Shown here: positions 25,005 to 32,178 of the stretch, piece after piece
Layout of the letters: each line of letters opens with the position of its first letter
How positions within the stretch are numbered: position 1 is the stretch's first letter
NCBI GenBank assembly: GCA_020059485.1
Contig: JAGVCA010000005.1
Span: 1-35,777, forward strand
DNA length: 35,777 bases
From: Anaerolineales bacterium
Lineage (GTDB): Bacteria > Chloroflexota > Anaerolineae > Anaerolineales > UBA11579
Direction: 5' to 3'
Program-made: the position numbers and the translations under genes
Notes under the pieces: model-generated
Told to the model about the DNA's origin: nothing
The model's input: the letters and a program-made list of their open reading frames with translations, nothing else
Databases searched by the model: none

Positions 25005-25491
25005 CCGACCCAAGATCGATCGCGATGTCCACTTTGAGGACATCATGCTGGCGGATGCCTGGCGGGATGTCGAGCACACCTTCCGCTCGGCGGGGGAAGT
25101 TGCCCCGCTGCCCGGCTTTACCGCCCGCTGGATGCAGCGCCTGGAACTGGAGCGCCAGCGGGTGGAAAAGCGCCAGGCTGCGGCCCTGATCCTGACCAAT
25201 CTGATCATCGCCCTCGGTTTCCTGGTTCTGATCGGGCTGCAGTTCGTCCCGGCGGTCTCGTCCGGCGGGCTGCTCAGCCTGTGGGTAGAACTCCTCTCCC
25301 GAATCGTGGTCACCGTCCAGACCATCGTCGGTGTGATCGGCGCATTCGTGCGCACCATCCCGGCTGTACTGCCCACTTCCTGGCTGGTCAGCGCCGTCAC
25401 GATCATGCTGGTCGTGATCGGGTTGTGGGTATTCATGGCCCGCCGTATCCTCGTCAAGCAAGGAGTCAGCCATGGCGAAACTGAAAATTAA
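24985..25491 (+). CDS. Probable membrane anti-sigma factor partner
   Basis: A 168-residue protein. The cytoplasmic N-terminal part (about 1-62) contains LADAWRDVEHTFRSAGEVAPLPGF and a basic helix (RLELERQRVEKRQ). A span follows (about 66-88), then a hydrophobic helix (about 97-122) and a second span (about 128-152). There is no HxxxCxxC zinc motif, so it is not a classical ZAS anti-sigma factor. Its position, its overlap with the sigma gene and its topology make an anti-sigma role likely. The ATG at 24985 has GAGAGG upstream. It overlaps the bactofilin-like gene by 20 bases. Confidence 0.65.
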   Translation: MNDHQSNRPKIDRDVHFEDIMLADAWRDVEHTFRSAGEVAPLPGFTARWMQRLELERQRVEKRQAAALILTNLIIALGFLVLIGLQFVPAVSSGGLLSLWVELLSRIVVTVQTIVGVIGAFVRTIPAVLPTSWLVSAVTIMLVVIGLWVFMARRILVKQGVSHGETEN

Positions 25492-26581
25492 ACTACCGAT
25501 CGTCCTGCTCCTGATCCTGACCTCGCTGTTGATCATCAGTCCGGCCTCTGCCCGCGCCGGGCAGAGGCCGCTTGCCGACGATGAGGTGGTTTTCTTTGGC
25601 ACCTTCCGGCTGGAATCCGGCGAAACATTGGATGGCAGCCTGGTGGTGTTTGGCGGCGTGGTCACCCTGGAGGAAGACTCCGAGGTCACGGGCGATGTGT
25701 TGGTGTTCGGCGGCAATGTCACCGTTGCCGGGAGCATCCGAAACAGCCTGGTGGCGATTGGCGGCGTGGTTACCCTCGAATCTACCGCAGTGGTCCGCGG
25801 TGATCTGATCGCCCCGGCGACCGTCGTCCGGCGCGAAGATGGCGCAAAGATCTTTGGCCAGATCATCACTGAAAATATCCCTCAGGTGAATGTCCCTGAG
25901 ATCATCATCACCGCCATGCCTGAGACCCCTGAGATACCGGAGGTCGTGCCGCCCCAGCCAACTGTCTTCGACAACTTCCTGCAGGCCATTCAGCCGGTGC
26001 TTAGTTTCTTTGGCGTGCTGGCCCGCGCCCTGATCTTCTCGGCGGTGGCTGTGCTGATCGGTTTGATGCTGCCGCGCAATAATGAGAAGGTCCAACAGGC
26101 CGTGGAGGAACATCCGGTCCTGGCCGGCGGGTTCGGTTTGCTCTCGGTCGGGGTGTTTGTTTCTGCGGTGATCATGCTGGCACTGCTTTCGGTCACCGTA
26201 ATCCTGATCCCGCTGACGATCCCCTTGATCGTCCTGTTCAGCCTGGCGCTCACGCTGGGGCTGCTGTTCGGGCTGGTAGCTGTCAGCCAGGAGGTCGGCC
26301 GGCGGATCATGTCCAGCCTCAAACGCGAGTGGACGCCTTCCCTGCAAATGGCGCTAGGCGCGTTCAGCCTGGCTTTCGTGCTGGGGCTGTTCAGCATCGG
26401 CCTGTGGGGATTCCTTGGCGGTGTCTTGTGGACCCTGGTAGGCGCGATCGGTCTCGGGGCTGTGCTGTTGACCCGCTTCGGTACCCAGGCGTATATCCGG
26501 CGTCAGCCAGCCCTGGCCGAGGCAGCTCCTGAGGCCGCTCAGGAAGCTGCACTAGTGGACGACGAACAGTCGTCTGAGTAA
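25472..26581 (+). CDS. Bactofilin-like polymer-forming domain on a multi-span membrane protein
   Basis: A 369-residue protein. A signal peptide (about 5-28) is followed by a beta-helical domain of short repeats (GETLDGSLVVFGGVVTLEED, then GDVLVFGGNVTVAGS and NSLVAIGGVVTLES) at about 40-135, as in bactofilins. A proline-rich linker leads to about four membrane spans between 170 and 345 and an acidic Ala/Glu-rich tail. The predicted signal peptide places the beta-helix outside the membrane, unlike classical cytoplasmic bactofilins. As the third gene of the sigma operon it may be the sensed or regulated envelope component. Confidence 0.8.
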   Translation: MAKLKIKLPIVLLLILTSLLIISPASARAGQRPLADDEVVFFGTFRLESGETLDGSLVVFGGVVTLEEDSEVTGDVLVFGGNVTVAGSIRNSLVAIGGVVTLESTAVVRGDLIAPATVVRREDGAKIFGQIITENIPQVNVPEIIITAMPETPEIPEVVPPQPTVFDNFLQAIQPVLSFFGVLARALIFSAVAVLIGLMLPRNNEKVQQAVEEHPVLAGGFGLLSVGVFVSAVIMLALLSVTVILIPLTIPLIVLFSLALTLGLLFGLVAVSQEVGRRIMSSLKREWTPSLQMALGAFSLAFVLGLFSIGLWGFLGGVLWTLVGAIGLGAVLLTRFGTQAYIRRQPALAEAAPEAAQEAALVDDEQSSE

Positions 26582-26704
26582 AGTTTTTGGCTGTGTTCGG
26601 CTGGGAATGGCGGGCCAGTTGCCTGTCAATCAATCATGTTATACTGAGAGATGTCCTCTCGAAAATGTAAGTTCGGGAGCGATAATCTAAGTAACTAAAA
26701 TTGG

Positions 26705-26741
26705 TTGACAGGGTTTATAGTAGCAGATATGGACCCTGTCA
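26705..26741 (+). promoter_or_regulatory. Promoter of the second ECF operon, flanked by a 9-bp inverted repeat
   Basis: TTGACA (26705-26710) is followed, 17 bases later, by TATGGA (26728-26733). The arms TGACAGGGT (26706-26714) and ACCCTGTCA (26733-26741) form a perfect inverted repeat around the spacer. One arm covers the -35 box and the other covers the start region. This is what a repressor operator would look like; an RNA stem is less likely because the left arm would not be transcribed. Confidence 0.5.
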
Positions 26742-26754
26742 GTGAAGGTGATAG

Positions 26755-27345
26755 ATGGATCAGGAACTCTCTGATACTGATGCTCTCGCCAGAGCTGCGC
26801 AAGGGGACAAAGAGGCCTTCGGCATATTGTACGACCGCTACGTTGGCCGAATTTACAACTACATATATTACCGCACGGGCAACCAGCACGATGCAGAGGA
26901 CCTGACCTCCCGGGTATTCACCCGGGCGATCCGCCACATCCCCAAATACGAGGATCGCGGATTGCCGTTCTCAGCCTGGCTGTACCGCATTGCCCACAAC
27001 CTGGTGGCTAACTGGCACCGCGACAACAGCCGCCGGCAGATCGTCGAACTCGACGAATCCTACCGGCTGCCAAGCGGCCAGGAACAGCCCGAGGCACGGG
27101 TGGTGCGCAGCGAGCAGGAAGCCGTATTGATGGAGCTGGTTTCCAAACTGCCTGAGGACCGGCAGCAGCTGCTGATCCTCAAGTTTGTCGACCACCTCTC
27201 CAACGCCGAAATTGGCGAGGTGATGGGCAAGACGGAAGGCGCCATCAAAAGCCTGTACCACCGGACGCTGTTGTCCCTGCGGGATGAAGTCAAAGACCTT
27301 GACCCCAACCACCCTTTGCTGCAAGCAAATGGGCAGGGGCAGTAG
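26755..27345 (+). CDS. ECF-type RNA polymerase sigma factor
   Basis: A 196-residue sigma factor. Region 2 includes FGILYDRYVGRIYNYIYYRT, DAEDLTSRVFTRAIRHI and FSAWLYRIAHNLVANWHRD. Region 4 includes LPEDRQQLLILKFVDHLSN, AEIGEVMGKTEGAIKSLYHR. It belongs to a different subgroup from the sigma factor at 24.4 kb, judging by the sequence of region 4. A GAAGGTG ribosome-binding site precedes the ATG. The next gene, a small membrane protein 32 bases downstream, is its probable partner. Confidence 0.93.
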   Translation: MDQELSDTDALARAAQGDKEAFGILYDRYVGRIYNYIYYRTGNQHDAEDLTSRVFTRAIRHIPKYEDRGLPFSAWLYRIAHNLVANWHRDNSRRQIVELDESYRLPSGQEQPEARVVRSEQEAVLMELVSKLPEDRQQLLILKFVDHLSNAEIGEVMGKTEGAIKSLYHRTLLSLRDEVKDLDPNHPLLQANGQGQ

Positions 27346-27377
27346 AATTACGGCATGATCGCCGGAGAGGTACTGGT

Positions 27378-27704
27378 ATGAACAAAATTGAATGGCCGTG
27401 GAAACGAAAACAGATCACCCTGGAACACGATCTGCATGCGGTCGAATACCAACTGGAGCAGTTGCTGCAGCCGGTGAAACCCCGGGCTGAGTTTGTCAAT
27501 CAATTGCGTACAGATCTGGTAGGGAAACCCAGGCGCAAGTGGCTTGGCGTCGCATCGGAAGGGTGGCAGAAGGGCCTGTTGGTGGCCGGCGGTGTGGTCT
27601 CATTTGCCGCCATGGTGATCGGCGGAGCCAAGATCGTTGGTACGATCCTGGGGCAGCGCCAGACAACCAAGGGACGCGTCTCCAAGAAGGCTGCCGCGCT
27701 CTGA
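27378..27704 (+). CDS. Small single-span membrane protein, putative anti-sigma partner
   Basis: This 108-residue protein has a basic, helical N-terminal cytoplasmic part (HDLHAVEYQLEQLLQPVKPR and FVNQLRTDLVG). One membrane span (about 67-90, LLVAGGVVSFAAMVIGGAKIV) and a basic tail follow. It lacks cysteines and zinc-binding motifs. The phrase LQPVKPRAEFVNQLRTDL, followed by a span, is common in sigma-linked membrane proteins of this phylum. Co-transcription with the sigma gene and the terminator right after it support a role as its regulator. Function is inferred from context. Confidence 0.55.
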   Translation: MNKIEWPWKRKQITLEHDLHAVEYQLEQLLQPVKPRAEFVNQLRTDLVGKPRRKWLGVASEGWQKGLLVAGGVVSFAAMVIGGAKIVGTILGQRQTTKGRVSKKAAAL

Positions 27705-27726
27705 TCTGATAACCGTAACCCAAACG

Positions 27727-27763
27727 AAAACACAGGCGCCTGCCCGGCTGCCTGTGTTTTTTT
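27727..27763 (+). terminator. Rho-independent terminator of the second ECF operon
   Basis: The stem AAAACACAGGC / GCCTGTGTTTT (27727-27737 with 27750-27760) has a 12-base loop and a run of seven T. The A-rich left arm gives a weaker T run on the minus strand, so it may also serve the convergent lipase gene. Confidence 0.9.
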
Positions 27764-27784
27764 GTGCTTTTTATCCCTGACTGG

Positions 27785-28657
27785 TCACAGGAACCTTCTC
27801 AACAGGATGCTGACCGGGTTTTCCTCAACTGCGCGCACAGCAGAGAGATAAGTTTCCAGGTCATGGTTCTGCATCCGGTCATTGTGCTGGACGTTGAACC
27901 CGACATGGGTGTCCACATGCGAGAAAAATCCTCCCAGGACGCGAGAAAATTCTGTCGGGAACGGCACCTGGGTGACCATATCCGAGGAGTTCGCGATCCG
28001 GAATGATCTTGCGGCCAGTTTCTTATTAAAGGTCCGGGTAAAGCGGTCATCTGCCAGGCGCGGCGAGCCAAAGGTGTACAGGGCTTGGATCTTCTTTTCA
28101 CTCAAGGTCTCGATATCGTAGGCTGCGAAACAGGCAAAAGTTGCCCCCAGGCTGTACCCGGCGACATAAATCCTGATCTTGGACGGAAATGCGGCTACAG
28201 CCTCGAGCAGTTCCTCCCGGATATCCAGATACAGGTTCAGGAAACCCTCGTGCACTTGCCCTGCGCCTGCGTCCGGGTGAGGGGTTAGTTTGATCTGAAT
28301 GTTGTTGGCCCATTCGATCTGGTTTTGCGTGCCTCGGAAGATGATAAAAAGACCTTTCCGGGATCTGGCGAGATAGCCAACCGGGACATCCTCAAGCAAA
28401 TTCTCTCTGGCGAGAGGGATCTTCTGGAGATATTTGTACATCTTGTCGTCTTCGTTGATGTGGCTGACGCGGGCGGACGAATAGTCGATCGTCCGGATCA
28501 ATTCGTAACCCTCCGGCAGCTGCCACTCACCAGGGCTGACAAAGTGCTCGTATTGTTGGTGCGCGCTCAGGATCAGTTGTCCAAGTTCGATTGCCAATCG
28601 TTGATCAAATCGGGGGGGGAAATACAATTTGTCCGCCTCGCCACCGCTGGGTGGCAT
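27785..28657 (-). CDS. Class 3 (alpha/beta-hydrolase) lipase
   Basis: A 290-residue lipase-3 family esterase. The nucleophile elbow is VAGYSLGATF (about residues 164-173), followed by the family phrase LYTFGSPRLAD. The likely triad Asp lies in NSSDMVTQVP and the His in MQNHDLETYL near the C-terminus. The oxyanion-side motif is FIIFRGTQN. There is no signal peptide, so it is cytoplasmic or exported by another route. It would hydrolyse acylglycerols or other lipid esters. A TATAGT box (28679-28674) and a GAGAAAG site lie upstream. It converges with the ECF operon. Confidence 0.87.
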   Translation of the reverse strand: MPPSGGEADKLYFPPRFDQRLAIELGQLILSAHQQYEHFVSPGEWQLPEGYELIRTIDYSSARVSHINEDDKMYKYLQKIPLARENLLEDVPVGYLARSRKGLFIIFRGTQNQIEWANNIQIKLTPHPDAGAGQVHEGFLNLYLDIREELLEAVAAFPSKIRIYVAGYSLGATFACFAAYDIETLSEKKIQALYTFGSPRLADDRFTRTFNKKLAARSFRIANSSDMVTQVPFPTEFSRVLGGFFSHVDTHVGFNVQHNDRMQNHDLETYLSAVRAVEENPVSILLRRFL

Positions 28658-28714
28658 CTTTCTCAGAATGTAGACTATATTTGACCTGGTTTCCCCGCGG
28701 TGCCATGTACTTCG

Positions 28715-29071
28715 TTACCCGGCTCCCAACAACGTCTCCACCAACCAGGCCGCCTCTGCCACCAGATCCACACCCTCGATCGGGTAATACGCATCGCTGT
28801 CCAGCGAGTCCTTTTCCATTTTGACGGTCAGGTGGTGCAGCACCTGGTAAACCTGCTCCGGGTAACCCTGCAGCCCGGCCAGGTGCTTGATCTGGTCCAG
28901 CGCGCTCGAGGAATCGATCCCAGCCCCGGTGGCGGCCAGGTGCAATTCGATCGCCCAGCCAGCTGCCCGCCGGGCGCATACCCGGGCTTTGCCCTCGTTG
29001 CCATCGGCCTGCGAGCGACGCGCCTGCGCCAGTTCCTGCTCGATCTTTTCTCTGTTCTCCGGGTTGGTCAT
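28715..29071 (-). CDS. Small helical protein of unknown function
   Basis: This 118-residue protein is mostly alpha-helical, with no span or signal. The helix RSQADGNEGKARVCARRAAG followed by WAIELHLA recalls the core of HEPN-like helical bundles, but I cannot see the RxxxxH catalytic motif. It has a good ribosome-binding site (AAGGAG) and a consensus TATAAT (29097-29092), so it is expressed on its own. The start 140 bases from DegV on the opposite strand makes the two genes divergent. Function unknown. Confidence 0.6.
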   Translation of the reverse strand: MTNPENREKIEQELAQARRSQADGNEGKARVCARRAAGWAIELHLAATGAGIDSSSALDQIKHLAGLQGYPEQVYQVLHHLTVKMEKDSLDSDAYYPIEGVDLVAEAAWLVETLLGAG

Positions 29072-29091
29072 CGCGGCTCCTTCGACCTTAT

Positions 29092-29097
29092 ATTATA
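29092..29097 (-). promoter_or_regulatory. -10 box of the small helical protein gene
   Basis: On the minus strand TATAAT reads from 29097 to 29092, 20 bases upstream of the ATG at 29071, with AAGGAG between them. No clear -35 box is seen. Confidence 0.5.
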
Positions 29098-29210
29098 CCG
29101 CCGGCGGCCAGGTTTACGCTTTACAGAACAGCCTACTTGCAGTTATGATTAACTTAGATTGCCGAAACCAACGCCGGATGCAAATCCCTTAACCAAAGGA
29201 AAGCGTAAAG

Positions 29211-30080
29211 ATGAAAATAGTCACCGATTCAGGCGCAGATCTGATCTTCCCGGAAGAAGTTCGGAAAAAGATCGAGGTCACCACCCTCCCGCTGGTCGTT
29301 AACTTGGACGACCGTTCCTACCGTGAAGATATCGATATCACCGTGGATGAGTTTTATCAGCTGCTGGAGTCCACCAAATCCCTGCCGACCACGTCATTGC
29401 CCTCGGCCGGCGATTTTGCCGAAGTGTACAAGGACCTTGGGAAGGATGGCGACGAGATCCTCTCGATCCATATCTCCTCCGGCCTCTCCGGGACATTTAG
29501 CTCCGCCTTGGCGGGTGCGAAGCTGGTTCCTGAGATCAAGGTGACCCATTTCGACGCCAAGACGCTCTCGGCGGCGGTCGGCTGGATGGTTGAGGCTGCT
29601 TCTCGGGCGATCAAGGCCGGCTGGCCGATGGAAGAGATCCTCAACCTGCTGACCAGGATCCGGGCAGGCTCGGACAGCATTTATACCCTGAAGGAACTTA
29701 AATACCTGATCCACGGCGGGCGCATCAGCCACATGAAGGGCCTGGTGGCCTCGCTGTTGAACATCAAACCGATCATCGGCGTGGAGAAAGAGAAGGGCAC
29801 CTATGAGCAATTAGGCCAGGCGCGCACCTTCAGCCGCGCGCTGGACGGCTTGGTGGACCATATGAAGAAACTGCACCCGCTTGGCAAGGAACTGCGCGTC
29901 CAGGTGCTGCACGCCCTGAATCCGGAAGGTGCCGAAGAACTCTACGAGAAGATCGACCAGGTCTTCCAGGTGCGCTGGATGCCGACCGGCAATATGTCGC
30001 TGGTGCTGGGAGCGCACACCGGTCCGAGCATGGTCGGCGTGGCCTTCGCCCCGCAGGATATTTTTGACGATCTGCCCTGA
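29211..30080 (+). CDS. DegV family fatty-acid-binding protein
   Basis: A 289-residue DegV protein. These bind a fatty acid (FakB-type) and hand it to the FakA kinase. Seen are the N-terminal VTDSGADL, TTSLPSAGDF (conserved Ser near 61), HISSGLSGTFSSA (lipid-carboxylate contacts) and TLKELKYLIHGGRIS (family signature). The C-terminal GxHTGPSMVGVAF is also typical. Length is normal for the family. No fakA is adjacent. An AAGGA site precedes the ATG, and a terminator follows. Confidence 0.93.
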   Translation: MKIVTDSGADLIFPEEVRKKIEVTTLPLVVNLDDRSYREDIDITVDEFYQLLESTKSLPTTSLPSAGDFAEVYKDLGKDGDEILSIHISSGLSGTFSSALAGAKLVPEIKVTHFDAKTLSAAVGWMVEAASRAIKAGWPMEEILNLLTRIRAGSDSIYTLKELKYLIHGGRISHMKGLVASLLNIKPIIGVEKEKGTYEQLGQARTFSRALDGLVDHMKKLHPLGKELRVQVLHALNPEGAEELYEKIDQVFQVRWMPTGNMSLVLGAHTGPSMVGVAFAPQDIFDDLP

Positions 30081-30090
30081 GGGGCAGGGA

Positions 30091-30120
30091 CGAGTAACAA
30101 GTAACGAGTAAAAAGTAAAG
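30091..30120. repeat. GTAAC-type simple repeat
   Basis: CGAGTAACAAGTAACGAGTA and following bases are built from AGTAAC/GAGTAA units, directly upstream of the terminator stem. A related stretch (AACGAGGAACCGGGTAATGA on the minus strand) lies at 33137-33167 and contains the stop codon of the kinase-FHA gene. It appears to be a dispersed intergenic repeat. Confidence 0.5.
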
Positions 30121-30149
30121 CGGCCCTTCGAAAGAGAGGCCGCTTTTTT
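30117..30149 (+). terminator. Rho-independent terminator of the DegV gene
   Basis: AAAGCGGCC / GGCCGCTTT (30117-30125 with 30138-30146) forms the stem, followed by six T in total (30144-30149). Confidence 0.9.
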
Positions 30150-30154
30150 CGTAC

Positions 30155-30186
30155 AAAAAAGCAGGCTTCTGTCGGGAAGCCTGCTT
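30155..30186 (-). terminator. Rho-independent terminator of the third ECF operon
   Basis: On the minus strand AAGCAGGCTT / AAGCCTGCTT (30186-30177 with 30168-30159) forms a stem with an 8-base loop and ends in a T run (30160-30155). It lies back to back with the DegV terminator, with only 5 bases between them. Confidence 0.9.
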
Positions 30187-30207
30187 ACTCACGCTAGTCT
30201 CTTTGCT

Positions 30208-31368
30208 CTACGGGTTGCCGCCAGGGCCGTTGCCGCCGCTGCCGTCGTTCTGCTGGCCCTGCTCAATGGTGCACAGTTCTCCGGTCTCCTGGCAAGTGCA
30301 CACCGCTTCGGGCAGCGCCTTGCCTTCGGCATCCTGCACCTCGCTTTCCACACAGAACAGATCCGGTTCCATGCAGGTGCAGGTTGGCTCACCTTGCCCG
30401 CCAGCGCCGCTGCCCGAACCGGCATCCGGGTTGCCGCCTGGCCCGTTTACGTTGCCGCTGCCACCCGCATCGCCCGGCCCGGCATCTTCCGGTTTACCCG
30501 TACCGGTCTGCGTACCCTGCGGTTCGCCCGGTCCGGCGCCGTTCGGCTGGCCGGGTTCCTCGGGCTGGCCGCCCTCGTTCGGGCCGTAGGTCTTGCCGGT
30601 CTCGGTCAGTTGGATGGCCTGCTGCAGTTTCTCCTGCAGTTTGATCTGATCCTTCGTCTGCAGTTTGAGCTGCTCAAGCAGCGCGGCGTGGGTCATTAAC
30701 TGCGACTGGATGCGGGTTTGAAGCGCATCCTCCGCACCGGCATCCTCATAATTGATCCGGGTGCGGGTCTGCTCCAGGCGCATCAGGTTGGTCTGGTATT
30801 CCTCCAGGCCGGCTTCCATATCCTCATAGCGGCCCATTCCGGCCAGTTGCGCCAGCTCGGACAGATTGCCGTCCATGTTCCCCAACAGCAGTTCGATATC
30901 GGTCTCATCGCCGCTGAAGGCCAGTTCCAGGTCCTGCAGCCCGGTTTTCACAGGGTAGAGCGCATCGCCGGGCAGCGCATCCGCCGAAGCGTAAGCCGCG
31001 CCGCCGCCGCCCGCCAGGGCAGCTGCCAGTATGCCAAGTATCACGATCCAGGTCATAGAGTTACTCCTTGTACACGGTTGGGTTTGCTTAACAGGACGAG
31101 GAGTTCGGGATTTCGTTACAGGCCGGGGCTGCGCGGCTTTTTCGCTGGCCGCGATCAGGTTCATCATCCGGGCGCGGGCGGCGGCCCGAAACTCTGCAGA
31201 CGGGGCCGCCTGGGCTTCTTCTGCGGTCTGCCGGGCGGCCCGCAGCAGCGGTAACAGCGCCTCAGCCTGCTCCGGGTATCGGCCGGCGGCTTGCTCGGGG
31301 GTGCCGCCGCTGGCCTGCATCCAGGCTAGGCAGTCTTCCAGTTTGTCGGCGAGTGGTTGTTCAATCAT
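30208..31368 (-). CDS. DUF5667-type membrane protein, probable anti-sigma partner
   Basis: A 386-residue protein. The cytoplasmic N-terminal region (about 1-95, EDCLAWMQASGGTPEQAAGR) is typical of sigma-linked partners. A span (about 106-126) leads to the DUF5667 signature SADALPGDALYPVKTG. A helical region with coiled-coil character follows (about 145-265, ending in LKLQTKDQIKLQEKLQQA). Then come a Gly/Pro/Asn-rich low-complexity stretch (about 265-330) and a cysteine-rich end with two C-x-C-x6-C units (CTCMEPDLFC and CTCQETGELC). No zinc anti-sigma motif is seen at the N-terminus. It overlaps the sigma gene by 8 bases. An internal ATG at 31056 with its own AAGGAG may give a shorter secreted or anchored form. 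Confidence 0.8.
   Translation of the reverse strand: MIEQPLADKLEDCLAWMQASGGTPEQAAGRYPEQAEALLPLLRAARQTAEEAQAAPSAEFRAAARARMMNLIAASEKAAQPRPVTKSRTPRPVKQTQPCTRSNSMTWIVILGILAAALAGGGGAAYASADALPGDALYPVKTGLQDLELAFSGDETDIELLLGNMDGNLSELAQLAGMGRYEDMEAGLEEYQTNLMRLEQTRTRINYEDAGAEDALQTRIQSQLMTHAALLEQLKLQTKDQIKLQEKLQQAIQLTETGKTYGPNEGGQPEEPGQPNGAGPGEPQGTQTGTGKPEDAGPGDAGGSGNVNGPGGNPDAGSGSGAGGQGEPTCTCMEPDLFCVESEVQDAEGKALPEAVCTCQETGELCTIEQGQQNDGSGGNGPGGNP
31095..31120 (-). promoter_or_regulatory. Internal ECF-type promoter within the DUF5667 gene
   Basis: On the minus strand TGTAACG (31120-31114), 15 bases, then CGTC (31098-31095) copies exactly the layout of the promoter before the sigma gene. Transcription would start near 31087. 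About 30 bases on lies an in-frame ATG (31056) with AAGGAG (31069-31064) at ideal spacing. The short product would begin MTWIVILGILAAALAGG, a credible signal or anchor peptide. Confidence 0.5.
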
Positions 31369-31930
31369 GGTCAGCCTCTTCCAGGATCATTCGTAACTGC
31401 TTCAGCGCCCGGTATTGCAGCACCCGGACATGGCCTTCCTGTAGGCCAAGGATCCGGGCGACTTCCTGGTGGCGCAGTCCGGCGAGGAACCTCAAGGTGA
31501 TGATCTCCCGGCCGGTCTCATCCAGTTGGTCCAGCGCGGCATGCAGTCGCTGCAGGCTGTTCCGGCACTGGGCTTCGTCTTCGGCGCTGCCGGCCCCGGG
31601 CAGGACTGCCGCCAGGGTTGCCGGGTCGTACGCCTCCGGCTGCTGCTTGCGGGTGTGATCGATCACGGCATTGCGGGCGATCCGGAACAGCCAGGCCCGG
31701 AAGTGTTCAACCGGACGGGCTTGCCGGCTGCCGGTCAGGTATTCCCACACCTTCAGGAAGATCTGCTCGGTCAGGTCTTCGGCTTCCTGAGCGCTGCGGA
31801 GCCGGTGGCAGCAGTAGCGGTACACCGCTTCCAGGTAGCGCTCGTACAGGTCGCCGAAAGCATCCCGGTCGCGGCGGGAGGCCTGGTGGATCAGATCCTG
31901 GTCGGTCGGCGGTCCTGGCGTCGAATTCAC
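31361..31930 (-). CDS. ECF-type RNA polymerase sigma factor
   Basis: A 189-residue sigma factor. Region 2 has FGDLYERYLEAVYRYCCHRL, AQEAEDLTEQIFLKVWEYL and FRAWLFRIARNAVIDHTRKQ. Region 4 has LDETGREIITLRFLAGLRHQ, EVARILGLQEGHVRVLQYRA. The start is GTG (31930) with AAAGG upstream. It is the first gene of an operon with the DUF5667 protein and reads from an ECF-like promoter, which suggests autoregulation. Confidence 0.93.
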   Translation of the reverse strand: MNSTPGPPTDQDLIHQASRRDRDAFGDLYERYLEAVYRYCCHRLRSAQEAEDLTEQIFLKVWEYLTGSRQARPVEHFRAWLFRIARNAVIDHTRKQQPEAYDPATLAAVLPGAGSAEDEAQCRNSLQRLHAALDQLDETGREIITLRFLAGLRHQEVARILGLQEGHVRVLQYRALKQLRMILEEADHD

Positions 31931-31949
31931 GGCAGCCTTTACCTATCCA

Positions 31950-31975
31950 GACGGATGGCGGCAGTTTTCGTTACA
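31950..31975 (-). promoter_or_regulatory. ECF-type promoter of the third sigma operon
   Basis: On the minus strand TGTAACG (31975-31969) and CGTC (31953-31950) are separated by 15 bases. TGTAAC and CGTC are well-known ECF -35 and -10 forms. The start site would fall about 12 bases before the GTG at 31930. Confidence 0.6.
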
Positions 31976-32083
31976 GTGGAGGGAGGTTCCTTGTGCATGC
32001 TGGAGATTATACCGCCGGCCAGGGTGGGCCAGCAGCCCGGGATCCTTCTTCGACGATTGTCTACCCAAATTGCGAAAAACTTA

Positions 32084-32168
32084 TTAGAGATTTCTCTAAT
32101 TAATTTTTGAATAAACCATAGACAAATCTCTAATAAGAGCGTATAATACTTATTAGAGATTTGTCTAA
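32084..32168 (+). promoter_or_regulatory. Promoter with three TTAGA-N6-TCTAA operators
   Basis: The -35 box is TAGACA (32119-32124), with a 17-base spacer and -10 TATAAT (32142-32147). Dyads TTAGA-N6-TCTAA lie at 32084-32099, 32118-32133 (ATAGA in the left arm) and 32153-32168. Their centres are 34 and 35 bases apart. The second and third form a perfect 19-bp inverted repeat (TAGACAAATCTCTAATAAG at 32119-32137 and its complement at 32149-32167) around the -10 box. Binding would block both promoter boxes and the start site. The ArsR-type gene of the operon is the obvious candidate repressor. Confidence 0.75.
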
Positions 32169-32178
32169 GAGGTGTGAG

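Noticed and set aside
28715-29071. HEPN toxin of a toxin-antitoxin pair
   Set aside because: No RxxxxH motif and no nucleotidyltransferase partner next to it; only the helical character is similar.
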